From Acanthaster planci (lineage: Eukaryota; Echinodermata; Asteroidea; Valvatida; Acanthasteridae): DNA of 35,662 bases. Both the position numbers and the translations under genes were made by a program. The notes beneath the pieces are model-generated. The model was not told where the DNA came from and searched no databases. It saw nothing but the letters and a program-made list of their open reading frames with translations. How positions within the stretch are numbered: the first letter of the stretch is position 1; each line of letters opens with the position of its first letter. The stretch covers positions 184,892-220,553 of the forward strand of contig NW_019091590.1 in assembly GCF_001949145.1 (NCBI RefSeq), given 5' to 3'. Positions 1-9,801 of the stretch are shown here, piece by piece.

Positions 1-144
1 ACAGCTTCGGTCAACAAATCACAAACGTCGCCCAATCCCACCAGCTAGGCCAAGTGTTCAACATTGGTCGGACCGTGGTCACTTACTTGTTCACTGCCAG
101 TTCTGGGAGCCAGGGTGTTTGCCAATTTACAGTAACCGTCAATG
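1..144 (+). CDS. Gene A exon 1 (partial): C-terminal half of a HYR domain
   Basis: The frame opens at base 3 and runs about 47 residues to the donor GTAAGA at 145. It shows the typical HYR second half: a hydrophobic VFNIG turn, TVVTYLF strand, an SSGS loop, then a Cys followed by QFTVTV. The usual TD.xGN loop is degenerate here (TASSGSQG). The N-terminal half of the domain, with its first Cys, lies upstream of the window, either in the same exon or beyond it. The exon ends in phase 1. Confidence 0.8.
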
Positions 145-3100
145 GTAAGAACAGTTACTTAGACCTTTAGTAAGCATTAAAGGATAGTAGCAGATTCCTG
201 TGCCTTTTTATTTTATGTCTGTCTCCCCGATCCCTGTTTTGGTTAAGATGCATAATACACCTGCCTGTTTTCGCGTCATCCATCATGTAACCATATTGAA
301 GTTGTAAATTTGCATATTGGGCCCTGGTTTGGGTCAAGTTCATTCCCGACAAGTATGAAGTCACTGTATGCTGTGTCCATTGTTTTGCAAGTAGCATGCC
401 AAAGAAATTGAGTAGAGTTCTTAGTGAAATGTGATTGGCTGAGGGCTCTTGTTGTTAGTGGGTCCTCTCTTTGTGTGAAGCATATACCAAAGGTTCTTTT
501 TCTCGTGAAAATAACAATAGATGCTACCCCACAAACCAACCTGTTACTTATTAGGTTTTGTTGTCTCGACTATATCTCTGTTCTGAACCTTTGTTGAATT
601 CTCACGACAACACCTTAATTGATAGCCATTTCAACTGTTTCAGCTGGCCTTCCTATTGACAATACCCCTCCCACTTTCGTTGTTGGGTGTCCATCTGAGG
701 TGACCGTCAGTGCGCCCAGTGGATCAACAACCTTTGTTGTCAACTGGGACCCGCCTGTAGCCACCGACAACTCAGGCACAGTCGATACATTTGCATCGCA
801 CAATCCCGGCTCGACGTTCTTTGTGGGCGTCCCGACGACTGTCACGTACAGGTTCACGGACCCATCAGGCAATTCTCTGACCTGCAGTTTCACGGTCCTT
901 GTCAATGGTATGTGGCCAGGGTCTCTGGCTTATAAGCCAGGAGTAAAATTAGATTGACACAGAAGGAACAACATTTTACCCACCCAAAGATATCTTTGTT
1001 TTGGGACACGTCAAATTTCCATTTGTTGAAAATGGATAGTCAGGCATACGTTCTCACACCCAAAACATCTCTGGCTCTTCCATTAGTAGTCAGACAGGTC
1101 TTATAAAATCTGTTCCACATTGCTGTGAATGAAAACCTCCAAAAATGCAGATTAGTGGTTAATTTGACCACCTGGGCAGTCTGAGAAATCTTGTGTTTGA
1201 CCCCGAAGTCCTTTTTTTCTCTGGTACATTTCAGCAGATGTTCCAAATAACAGCTGTCAGATCTTGTTGTAGTGTTTTGTAACGGGCATCTTGCCTTCAC
1301 CTCACTTGGGACTGTTAAGTATTCATAATGCAGTGGTTTGCCAGTTGCAATGTATGAGACCCTCTGTCAATTGGCTTATGATTTAGACATAATGCCAATG
1401 CACTAATTCACTTCGAGTTAAACTTTGCTGGTGCTTCGATAAGTAGTGTCCTAGAGAATCAAAAAATGAGTATAAAGGAATTAAGGCCGGCGGGATGAAG
1501 TGCTGAAGGTATTTCACAAATTATACACGTACCTGCAACTTTGGAGAATTGTTATGTCTTTCATTTTGTGCACACAGTGGGTACCGTTGACAACACGCCA
1601 CCAACTATCACTGGCTGTCCAAGTGGCGTCAGTGTCATGACGGCTCCTGGCGCAACAACAGCGACGGCCAGCTGGCAACCACCAGTCGGCCAGGACAATT
1701 CGGGCGTAGCACCACAAGTCTTCAATTCACACTCTCCGGGGGACACTTTCGGAGTAGGCAACACGCAAGTCTTTTATCGCTTTGTGGACGGGTCGGGCAA
1801 TGAGGCAACGTGTTTGTTCCTCGTGACTGTCAGCAGTAAGCATTTATGTCAATTGAAGCTTTCTTAGACTGTTTGAGCAATGGCAGTCATGCCTGACAAC
1901 AATTGTTAAAATGGTAGCCCATGTTCTGGCCCAATTTTTCTTTTGTGTGAGTGATACTTTCCTTCCTTAAACCTTGAAAAAAAAATTTTTAGACAAAAAT
2001 AGTGAAGCCCTGAGAAAGACACTAGTGAATTTGATTGATGGAACATACACGTAATAAGTGTGACTTGAATACTTCCAAAAGGGTGGGGGGCAACGAGGGC
2101 TTGGGCCCCTCACGACAAAGGAGTACCATTTTTTTTCTTTTGAAATGGAGGGCAAGAAAGGTGATTTTTGGTGTCTCATTCCTTTTCCTGTCTTTCCCAA
2201 AGTATGTATAAAGCATGACACTGTAGCCTCTACCCTCAGAAAGGCCATGAAAAGTTACATAAGAAGATTTCGAAAATTTTACTCCTTCCCCAAAAATTGG
2301 GGGGGGGAGGGACCACCCTAATTTAACTTTGGTTCAGGATCTGCCCTGGAATACTCCAGTGTTTGGAAGAGGAGCAGCTAACAATATGGAGTGCTGTGAA
2401 AGTTTGCCTCAAATAGCGTCCATCATGCATATATTAGGCCTATCTTGCAGTTAACAATCCATTCTCCATTGCCTCTTTGAGGCACCATACAAACACAAAT
2501 GCATCAAGAGGACTCAGAAATCAAACTCATCATTACTTATCTACTAAATTCCCTCTCAGTTCAATGGTAGTCGGAAGAAAAGGGTAAAACAAAATTGCTG
2601 AGTGATGACTCCTGCTGCAAGGGAAGGCCATTTGGCACACTGGTGTCAAACTTGTGTACTGTAAAGTGTAAAACAAAGTCCGGGGAGTGCTTTGTGCTGT
2701 GCACTAGAAAACAGTATTCTTTAATATTTCTGAGCATCTGGCAACGATCAGCCACTCACTTCAACTTTATGCTGTGGTCGGTCTGTGATTAATGGTTGCC
2801 GGGTAGCGTGTGTGTTCCCTGTCTGCTATTCTGACCAGTGGCGTAGCTAGGATTTTACTTGTTGGGGGGGGCACAAAGGGGCACCATCATCTTATGGGGG
2901 GCACCAGCTTTCAGTGGTGTGGTTTTTTGGGGGCAAGTTTTTGTTACCCTTGTTCCATATCCATTCATCCATGCCCCCGGCTCCCTCATGGCTACGCTAC
3001 TGACTCTGACAAAAGAGTGAATGCATCTTTCTTTCAGCAAGTGGTGGTGTCGACACCATCAATCCTGTTTTGACGGGCTGCCCCACCGGCGTCACTGCAT

Positions 3101-6100
3101 ACGTATCTGCAGCTGTCACCAGCGTCCGAGTCACCTGGACGGAGCCCACGGCCACAGACAACTCTGGGGTGGTGCCGATGTTGGCTAGCAACCCATCGGT
3201 CAATTCCATCTTCCCGCTGGGACTTACCACGGTGACATACACTGCTACTGACGGGGCAGGCAACCGGGCGACCTGTGCATTTGTGGTCAACGTCATAGGT
3301 GAGGTCACAGCCCCCAGAAATCCCAGCATAAGGAGTGAAGAGGATTACACAGATGCACAGACCATCTCACTGAAGGGCTTTTGTTGGCATTTTGAATCAT
3401 GTGTCCAGACAAGGCACTGGTATCGTACCCATGGACGTTGCCAGAATTTTGTTAAGGGAGGGGAAAAGAGTTTTTCCCGGGAAGAGGTGGGGTAAAGCAC
3501 ACATCATTACCAAACGATTAATTGTGGAAGGGAGTAAATTCTGAGGTGGTTTCAAGCAAATGAGCCATATTCATCCAGGGTTTCCACTGCCTGGAAAAGT
3601 CATGGAAATTTGTTCTCATTTTTCCAGGCCTGGAAAAGTCATAGAATATTGTAAAAATGACTAAAGTCATGGCAGAGTCATGGAATTTTTCAAACACTGT
3701 GTTTGATTTTTGTTATGAGAAATAAGTGCATGAAATGCGTGATTTTATTCGCAACTTTGAAAGTCCAAATAGTCCAAGAAATTGTGTTATTGGGTTGTGG
3801 ATTTTCATAATTTGGTCATAGAAAAGTCATGGAATTTTATTGTCCTTTACGGGCAGGAACTCTGTCATCCCCTTGCCTCACTTTTTCTGTAAGTTTTGTT
3901 TTATTTTATTTCCATTTTTTGTTTTTCAATTTTTTTCACCAAGAGGCCAAGTGCCCCCCTTTTAGCCTCCCCATTGCAGCATCCCTGATCCGACCTGTTT
4001 GCAGGTAGAAAAATAAGACCAGTTTTACGCACAAAACAGGCACTGAATTTTGAATGGGTTTACACTAATACTAATAAGCTACAAATATCCTGTCCTTTGC
4101 ATAATTTTACCCATGTCTGTCCTGTTAGATTTGGTTCAGAACGAGTAATGATGTATCAGAAACTTCTACAGGAAACCGCTTAACAAAAGATGTTCCTTTT
4201 TGCAATTTGATTTATCTTCATCAGTTGATTTAACGGCACCTGTCATCTCCGGCTGCCCTATCAGTGCCGTCCGAGGAACCCTGTCTGCTGGACAAGCGAC
4301 CACCTCGCTGACTTGGACTGAGCCCACAGCTACAGACAACAGCCAGCTCCCGGTCACCAGGAACCGCACGCACGTTCCGGGGCAAGCCTTTCCCATTGGA
4401 ACCACTAATGTCATCTACACTTTCAGCGACAGCGTCAACAACGAGGCCATCTGCACCTTCATGGTCATCGTCTCATGTAAAGAACTGGGACCCTGTTTTT
4501 TAATAAGGGGTCATCCATTTTTGTCATCATTTTCACAAGCGTATAAAATGACGATTTCTCTGTTTTGTCTGAGGACCCATTCTAACTCACAATGTATGGT
4601 TGTTAATGCGCAGTAGACGACCAGAGAATAGTGGAAGGGGGAAAAGCAATGTCCACAACAGGCCTCGACATTCGCGGTTTTCCGATTGCCCAGGACAAAT
4701 TCTTCTTTCAGTTCGGGCAAGTAATAATTAAGGACAAATTGCCTGATGAACAGGTACTTTTTTCTTAAAATAAAGGTGTCCTTATTTGTGTCCAAGAATA
4801 GCAGTCAGAAAATGTACCTTTGATTTGATTTGTTCTCCTCTTCACAAAAGCTTATAAAAAGTGGTAAAAAGTACACAGTTACATGATCTTTTGCATCGTT
4901 ACATGTACAGTGTACATGTACAAATTTGCGTGTATTAATGCACGCTGTGCTTTTAGCAGGGCACCTTTCCACACAAGGGAAAATGCGGGCATAGATAAAC
5001 TGTAAAATACACTTATGTCTGGGTACCAAACCTCGTCACATGTGGCTCTGACTTAAACGTTAGTGAATTTTGCCTGGTACTTGTATATGTACTTTTTATA
5101 TATGACACCAGGCAAAATGGTCGAGTGGTAAGAAATAGCCGTTGCCCGAACTTGTATGAATGATGCATGAGAGTCCTGTTCACTCTCTGCACACACGCAA
5201 TATAAGTTGGGGGTGATAGGTAGCCAGTCTAGCTATGATAATCGTCATTTTTAACATGTTTCTAAAAGCATATGCAACCAATTCAACCCTTCCCCCCAGT
5301 ATACGCTTTGTACTCTCGTGAAAATGATGACAAAAATGGATGACCCCTAAGGGTCTAAGCCCAGAGATCTGATAAGAACAGAAAATAAACTCAGTCACTA
5401 GCCAAAATATCACAGGGTAGGGAGGTATTCCAGCTGAGTACTATTGCACAGCATTTTAACAAATTGGCAGTTGTTGCTAAGTAACTTCTAGTGTTGGGAA
5501 TGCAACCCTCTGGCCCCTGTCTGGTTCAGATTCTAGTGCTGCTAGAACTTCTTTGTTTAAGGAAGGCCTGCAATTGCAAGCCTGCAAATAGTGGCTTAGA
5601 GGGTTCAAATGTGGACATCACCAAGTGTGATGTTTACCCGTAAAAATAAATATCGAAAAAATTATTAAAATATCAACATAGATAGCAACTCACCAATTGA
5701 GCATACTGTGAAGTGTATATGAAGGCTAAAAAAGGTGTCGAACAAAATGAACTGGCTTGGTCAATTTTATTCTACCATTGCACACGTTGGACACGATGCC
5801 AGTGTCACCTAAACACACACTGTCACGGCAACTGGACTTTGCTTTTGGACTTACATCTTTTACGTTTCCTTCAGATGTTTTGTCCAACAAGATCTGCTCT
5901 TGGTCAGACAGCTACCAAAAATTCGGGAAATGGCTGTTTGGTAATTTCACTCTGTGCTTTGTGTTTGTCATTTCCTATCAGCATCCACCCCCAGCAACCC
6001 GTGTTCAAGTAACCCCTGCCCATCTGGTCAGCTTTGCTTCTACACAGCCGATGCTTACCTGTGCCGACCAGGTGAGAAATGTTGCTGGGGTAGCCACAAT

Positions 6101-9100
6101 CTTAAGCTCCTTGTTATGTAGCCAAAAATGTCAGCGAAGCTAACTATAATACTTCTGAATGATATATTAAAACAATGGAAAATGTAGTGTTGCCCTTTTC
6201 ATTATTGGAAAATATTAAAGAGTGGATTGAACTGAATGATGACCAACTAGCTGACCAACCTCGGGAACTAGTTGGTCAACTTCCAATGTCCTAGGGAGGT
6301 ACCACTAGCTATTCATCCTCAAATCTGGTTCAATTTCCATGACCATGTTTTATACGCTTTGTTGATGGTTGCATCTTGTTAATTGCTTCTCTGAGACCTG
6401 GATCACATAATGGTTCCAATATAGGCTGTTCTCCATGTTGGCATATTAAAAAAAACGAACACATCACCAAGTTTATTGAGCACTTGCCTATTTCTCCTAC
6501 AGATGCTTCATGAGATTTTCTTTGTGGCTTTATCTGTCTTTGTTTCTCAGGTGCAGGACGTAAACGGAGAGATGCGCTCCCTGATGATAATAGATGTGAG
6601 TACACTCAGATGCATTCATTGTGATTAGTAATGTGTCTACCAGTGTCAAGTGGAAAGTAGCATGTCCTCTGCATTCTAGGCCAAGTCTGATCAGCAGATT
6701 TTTGACAAACATCGCTCTAGTTTGCTTGCCTCGCGGGATGGAATTTTATCCATGGGTTACCAAGCAAATTAACTGAGTTGACCCAAACGAAGGTAAAGTC
6801 CAACCACAGTTAACCGTAGTGTATGCCCATAGTTGCTGCAAGCCTAACGCTTCTTGTGGCATGCTGTTCTTTTTGACAGACTGTCCGTGTGAGAATGGCG
6901 GGGAATGTGTCCATGTTGAAAGTGAGCCGCCAGCCTCTTACTGTATCTGCCCCATGGGATTCCGAGGAGTGCTGTGTGAGAAGGGTAAGATAACTTTCTC
7001 AAGTAACAAAGCGTTACCTACGTGCCTCTTTTGTCAGTGCCTCTTTTGAGTGAACACACCTTCAAAAGAATCGTGCACAATGGACACTACCATGAACTCT
7101 CAACATGATTCATCCAGATAATGTCCATTTTTCTTCAGGATGCCAAAACAAGTGGCGCGTCAAAACAAGGAGTTGAGTTTGCTCATTCTCATGCAAACTA
7201 TAAACAATGTTAATTAATTATTTAAATGGCTGTAAGATTCAGTTTGTGGGATCCAATCATATTTTATTGTCATCTCTGCTTTGCAGGAAGGTTACATTTT
7301 GATGTTAACGAACTGGTGATTCTGGGTTTTGGAGATCCACTCACATGATAATCATGAACAACTTGGATTTGAATTTTATTTGTCATCAACTTGTATGACA
7401 ACTAACTGATCCCAAATGTTCACTCTCTGAAATTACCTGGTGACATTTACTTAATGGTTACATTACGGTTGTTAGCTTCTGATCATAGGGTCAAGAGGTG
7501 TGAATCCTAGCTGGTATTTACATATTGAGACCATGGGCAAGGCACCTCACCCCTATGTGTCTCTCTCCACCCAGGAGTAAGTGGGTACCTGTGAGAGCAG
7601 GGCCCAATTTCGTGGCAAGCGAAATATCGGCACTTACCTTAGCAGAAAAATCTGTGCTTACGGCGAATGCATTTCACGGGTTAGAGAGGAATTTTGGCTT
7701 GTGCACATGCGTACATTCTGTAACTAAGGATTCTGTACTGAAGAGGTTAGTGCAGAATTTTCTGCTAGCGGGGTTTAACACCGAATGGAGATTGTAAGCG
7801 TGGAATTCTGCAGTAAGCAGTGCCATGAAATTTGGCCCAGATGTGATCACTGTGTTTTACCCGTCATGCCTGAAATAGCAGCATCGCGCTGCAATACTCC
7901 CAGGGAGCTGAGGTCTCAAGAATATTGAATGTTGTGAGCCCAGTAAGCAGGGATAATGATAATGCATGGACACCTTTGCATAGCAGATACTGTTGGATAG
8001 CTTGCATCGTTACACACATTGTGATATTATCAATACCTTTACAGATTATGGGAAATGCATACAACAGAATTAGATGATTCTTGCTCTTTAAAATTGTAGT
8101 AAAAATAAGGATTCATGTCTCCCCCCAAAGAAAAATGATCAAAACTGTTTCACGTAATTAATATGCAGGTTGTTAATCTGTCACTAAATCCATTCATGCT
8201 GCCATACCTTGCCAGGACAGCGTCTTTGTCTGTTGGACTGTCTGTCTGTCCTTGCAAATGAAACACATCTAATTAATCTTTGGCCCTACAGGATTATTTA
8301 TAAATCACCTTTGAAACAAAATTAAATACCACAATATATTCGGCCCCCTTAGAGTAGAGTAGGTTATGACGTGATGGGCTTCTGGAGTCTAGGTCATCCA
8401 GAATTCAGCTTTGGTTCTGAGATTGTAAGAAATCCACCAATCCAGAACTTTTAAAGCCCTGTCAAGATAAGAACGCTCTGATCTATAATTGGTCCACTGA
8501 GTGGCCAGGAATAGCTTTATTGCCATGGAATTCCCACATCTTGAACTGGAATGCCATGTAGGACCACTAACTAGGGTATCAATGATAACTAGACGTCTTC
8601 TTCCTCTCCCCCCCCCATGGGATAGCTGTCATCAATGAGTGCAACCCCAACCCTTGCGCTAACAATGGGACCTGTACTGTGACCATTGGCAGTGACCCCT
8701 CGGCCAGTTACCACTACTCCTGCCTGTGCTCTGAGGGTTGGACTGGTCCAAACTGTCTAAATGGTAAGGTGGAAATTTTCCCATCAGGGCCATTGCAGAT
8801 ATCAAGTGCAAAGAGAACCACAGTTGAAATAAGTTCACCAATTCAGTTCAATCAGGCTCAATTAAGTGACTTGCCAGTAAATATTATTTAATTTGACTGC
8901 GTCACAAAAACTAACAATAGGGGTAGAAAGGTTTCAGCAAGTTTCATCACCTAGAACAATCTATTCCCTGCAGGGGTTGTTTGATGAGTAATGTACTCCG
9001 GACAGAATTGATAAATTTAGTTTTGAAGTTGATGAGTGAAGGTTTTTTTTGGCATAAGTTCCAACTAACTTTTAAAAAATGCCCTTCTGCCTATGTAGGA

Positions 9101-9801
9101 AGATTTCAAAAGAAACAACCAATTTGTTTTGATCATTGAAGTGACAAAATTTTGCCTTCAACTGATAAACCCTCTGTGATCCGTGTTTTTCACAAATTTG
9201 TAAGGAAAACATGACCAGCTTGTCTGTTTAGAACTGGAACCCCAAAGCATCTGCATTTAAAAGCAGTCATCTTAAGAACTCATCCATTTATAGCCTGGTC
9301 CTTGTTATAAGCACAAATATAATGGGAGGGAGTGGGTGGATTGCCATGTATGTAAACATATTTTTAAATGATGATAGTACCAGTACAAAAACATCAGTTG
9401 TCTTTTGCACACTCTAGGATTGAGGGAGGGGTTTAGAGTAGAAGAGTTCTCTTTGAGCGCTGGTGAAAACGACAAAATTTGACAGCCAAGCTAGAAACAA
9501 CAGCCAACCACATTTATTGGTTTCTGCGGCAGTCCAGCACAACTTTAAATGACTTGCCCATGTTGTTTTTGTGTTCCATTCTCATTCAGCCGTCAATGAC
9601 GAGCTTGTGATCCACACCGGTGACCTGACAGACCTCACGGACCACCGCCGTGGCTTGATGGAGACTGAGTGGCTCCTGGGCAGCCTGATCGCAGTCATCA
9701 TCATCCTCTTCCTGGTGTTTGCCGTCACCGTGATCCGCATCACCAGGCGGACGGTTCTCCCCACAAGCAAGGCCGACGACGAGGTTGCCATTATCCACTA
9801 G
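1..9801 (+). CDS. Gene A, 3' part: HYR/EGF single-pass transmembrane protein (10 exons)
   Basis: Model: join(<1..144, 644..907, 1578..1835, 3038..3298, 4225..4476, 5982..6071, 6551..6595, 6880..6984, 8626..8763, 9590..9801), about 588 codons, 5' end outside the window. Domain order is partial HYR, four HYR, a four-Cys EGF-like half-module, a furin-site linker, two EGFs, a transmembrane helix and a short cytoplasmic tail. Every junction is phase 1, has GT...AG ends, and keeps one frame from position 3 to the stop. HYR domains are immunoglobulin-like adhesion modules known from sea urchin hyalin and from several vertebrate adhesion and complement-related proteins. From this I infer a type I surface protein in adhesion or recognition. 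The furin-type site between the HYR array and the membrane-proximal EGFs suggests cleavage into two parts. The gene identity and total length are unknown. Confidence 0.85.
644..907 (+). CDS. Gene A exon 2: HYR domain
   Basis: This is an 88-residue phase 1-1 exon bounded by a TTTCAG acceptor and a GTATGT donor. It carries all the HYR landmarks: DNTPPTF at the start, a GCPS first cysteine, VNWDPPVATDNSG in the middle, HNPGSTFFVG, YRFTDPSGNS and a second Cys in LTCSFTV. The two cysteines are expected to form the intradomain disulfide. A minus-strand reading frame over the same bases is a shadow. Confidence 0.92.
1578..1835 (+). CDS. Gene A exon 3: HYR domain
   Basis: This is an 86-residue phase 1-1 exon between CACACAG and GTAAGC. 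Its landmarks are DNTPPTITGCPSG, SWQPPVGQDNSG, HSPGDTFGVG, FYRFVDGSGNEATC and FLVTV. It keeps the paired cysteines and the D-N-S-G loop of the family. Its composition is close to exon 2, which suggests they come from an older exon duplication. Confidence 0.92.
1836..3037 (+). other. Intron with low-complexity G-rich stretches and a hAT-like MITE
   Basis: This 1.2-kb intron carries homopolymer-G patches (2084-2094, 2299-2310 region) and the MITE at 2836-3002. No extra exon was seen. Confidence 0.55.
2836..3002. mobile_element. hAT-like MITE (167 bp)
   Basis: The ends are CAGTGGCGTAGC and its near-inverse GCTACGCTACTG (11 of 12 bases pair). Flanking 8-bp duplications are ATTCTGAC (2828-2835) and ACTCTGAC (3003-3010), 7 of 8 identical. 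A CAGTG-type end plus an 8-bp duplication is typical of the hAT superfamily. It has no coding capacity. Confidence 0.75.
3038..3298 (+). CDS. Gene A exon 4: HYR domain
   Basis: This is an 87-residue phase 1-1 exon between TTTCAG and GTGAGG. Its landmarks are GCPTG, VTWTEPTATDNSG, FPLGLTTVTYTATDGAGN and ATCAFVVNV. It is a very canonical HYR. The usual TPP of the N-terminal linker is replaced by TINPV. The acceptor lies 35 bp downstream of a hAT-like MITE insertion (2836-3002), so most of the branch-point region is element-derived or target-site-duplicated sequence. Confidence 0.92.
3575..3865. repeat. Dispersed repeat with repeated GAAAAGTCATGGAAT motifs
   Basis: Variants of the motif occur at about 3594, 3632, 3675 and 3821, all in the same orientation, in an AT-rich intron. 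It looks like a repeat-family remnant. The class is unknown. Confidence 0.5.
4225..4476 (+). CDS. Gene A exon 5: HYR domain
   Basis: This is an 84-residue phase 1-1 exon between ATCAG and GTAAAG. Its landmarks are DLTAPVISGCP, LTWTEPTATDNS, HVPGQAFPIGTTNVIYTFSDSVNN and AICTFMVIV. The opening DLTAPVISGCP resembles the openings of two gene B HYR exons (30644, 32595), linking the two genes. The donor is followed only 30 bp later by a Harbinger-like element. Confidence 0.92.
4507..5347. mobile_element. PIF/Harbinger-like non-autonomous element (841 bp)
   Basis: Perfect 30-bp terminal inverted repeats lie at 4507-4536 and 5318-5347, beginning GGGGTCATCC. They are flanked by TAA at 4504-4506 and 5348-5350, the 3-bp TWA target duplication typical of PIF/Harbinger. 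Inside are further inverted repeats: an 11-bp pair at 4710-4720 / 5142-5152 and a 12-bp hairpin at 5067-5078 / 5107-5118. No transposase frame is visible. Confidence 0.75.
5982..6071 (+). CDS. Gene A exon 6: four-cysteine EGF-like half module
   Basis: This is a 30-residue phase 1-1 exon between TATCAG and GTGAGA. The peptide reads like the start of an EGF domain (NPCSSNPCPSGQLC, then YLCRPG), but it has four cysteines instead of six and stops where Cys5 and Cys6 would follow. It sits directly before the furin-site microexon, so the two probably form a cleavage-stalk unit. It could instead be a truncated EGF whose second part was lost. The exon is too short to be obvious in an open-reading-frame scan. 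It is supported by correct phase, splice sites and cysteine spacing. Confidence 0.72.
6551..6595 (+). CDS. Gene A exon 7: 45-nt microexon with RKRR furin-type site
   Basis: This is a 15-residue phase 1-1 microexon between TTTCTCAG and GTGAGT, encoding GAGRKRRDALPDDNR. RKRR followed by D fits the furin/proprotein-convertase consensus R-X-K/R-R. It lies between the four-Cys module and the last two EGFs, so cleavage would separate the HYR ectodomain from a short EGF-EGF-TM stub. Because the exon is symmetric, skipping it would remove the site without a frameshift. Its tiny size makes the call dependent on splice sites, phase and the motif. Confidence 0.68.
6880..6984 (+). CDS. Gene A exon 8: EGF domain
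   Basis: This is a 35-residue phase 1-1 exon between TTGACAG and GTAAGA. Six cysteines follow the compact EGF pattern: C-P-C-ENGGE-C, then Y-C-I-C and GFRGVLC. It lacks the D-x-D/N-E calcium-binding start, so it is probably a non-calcium EGF. The CxC start with ENGG is shared with most gene B EGF exons. Confidence 0.92.
7451..7597 (+). mobile_element. tRNA-SINE-like sequence
   Basis: A B-box-like GGTGTGAATCC (7497-7507, 9 of 11 to GGTTCGAATCC) has an A-box-like TGGTTACATTACGG upstream at about 7455. It is followed by a tail with GGGCAAGGCACCTCACCC and CACCCAGGAGTAAGTGGG, resembling conserved SINE tails in marine animals. The boundaries are approximate. Confidence 0.45.
7600..7838. mobile_element. 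Foldback element with GGGCCCAATTT termini
   Basis: The ends GGGCCCAATTTCGTGGCA (7600-7617) and TGCCATGAAATTTGGCCC (7821-7838) pair at 16 of 18 bases. The interior repeats AGCAGAA/TAAGC-type motifs. It abuts the SINE-like sequence, so one may have inserted next to the other. A convincing target duplication was not found. Confidence 0.55.
8626..8763 (+). CDS. Gene A exon 9: EGF domain
   Basis: This is a 46-residue phase 1-1 exon between GGATAG and GTAAGG. It is a classical six-Cys EGF: NECNPNPCANNGTC, a longer loop with SDPSASYHYSC, then LCSEGWTGPNC. It begins INEC without the full D-x-D-E-C calcium signature. An NGT sequon (ANNGT) lies in the second loop. This is the last module before the membrane. 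Confidence 0.92.
9590..9801 (+). CDS. Gene A exon 10 (terminal): transmembrane helix and cytoplasmic tail
   Basis: This phase-1 start follows a CATTCAG acceptor, and the reading frame ends at TAG (9799-9801), about 70 residues. It holds an acidic juxtamembrane stretch, then a 22-residue hydrophobic helix (WLLGSL...VTVI), a basic stop-transfer RITRR, and a short tail ending DDEVAIIH. No ITAM, kinase, SH2-binding or classic PDZ-binding motif is visible, so signalling through the tail is not evident. Confidence 0.92.

Larger units (their letters stand above)
6985..8625 (+). other. Intron with repeat cluster
   Basis: This 1.64-kb intron holds the SINE-like (7451-7597) and foldback (7600-7838) sequences. 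Nothing else was recognised. Confidence 0.5.
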
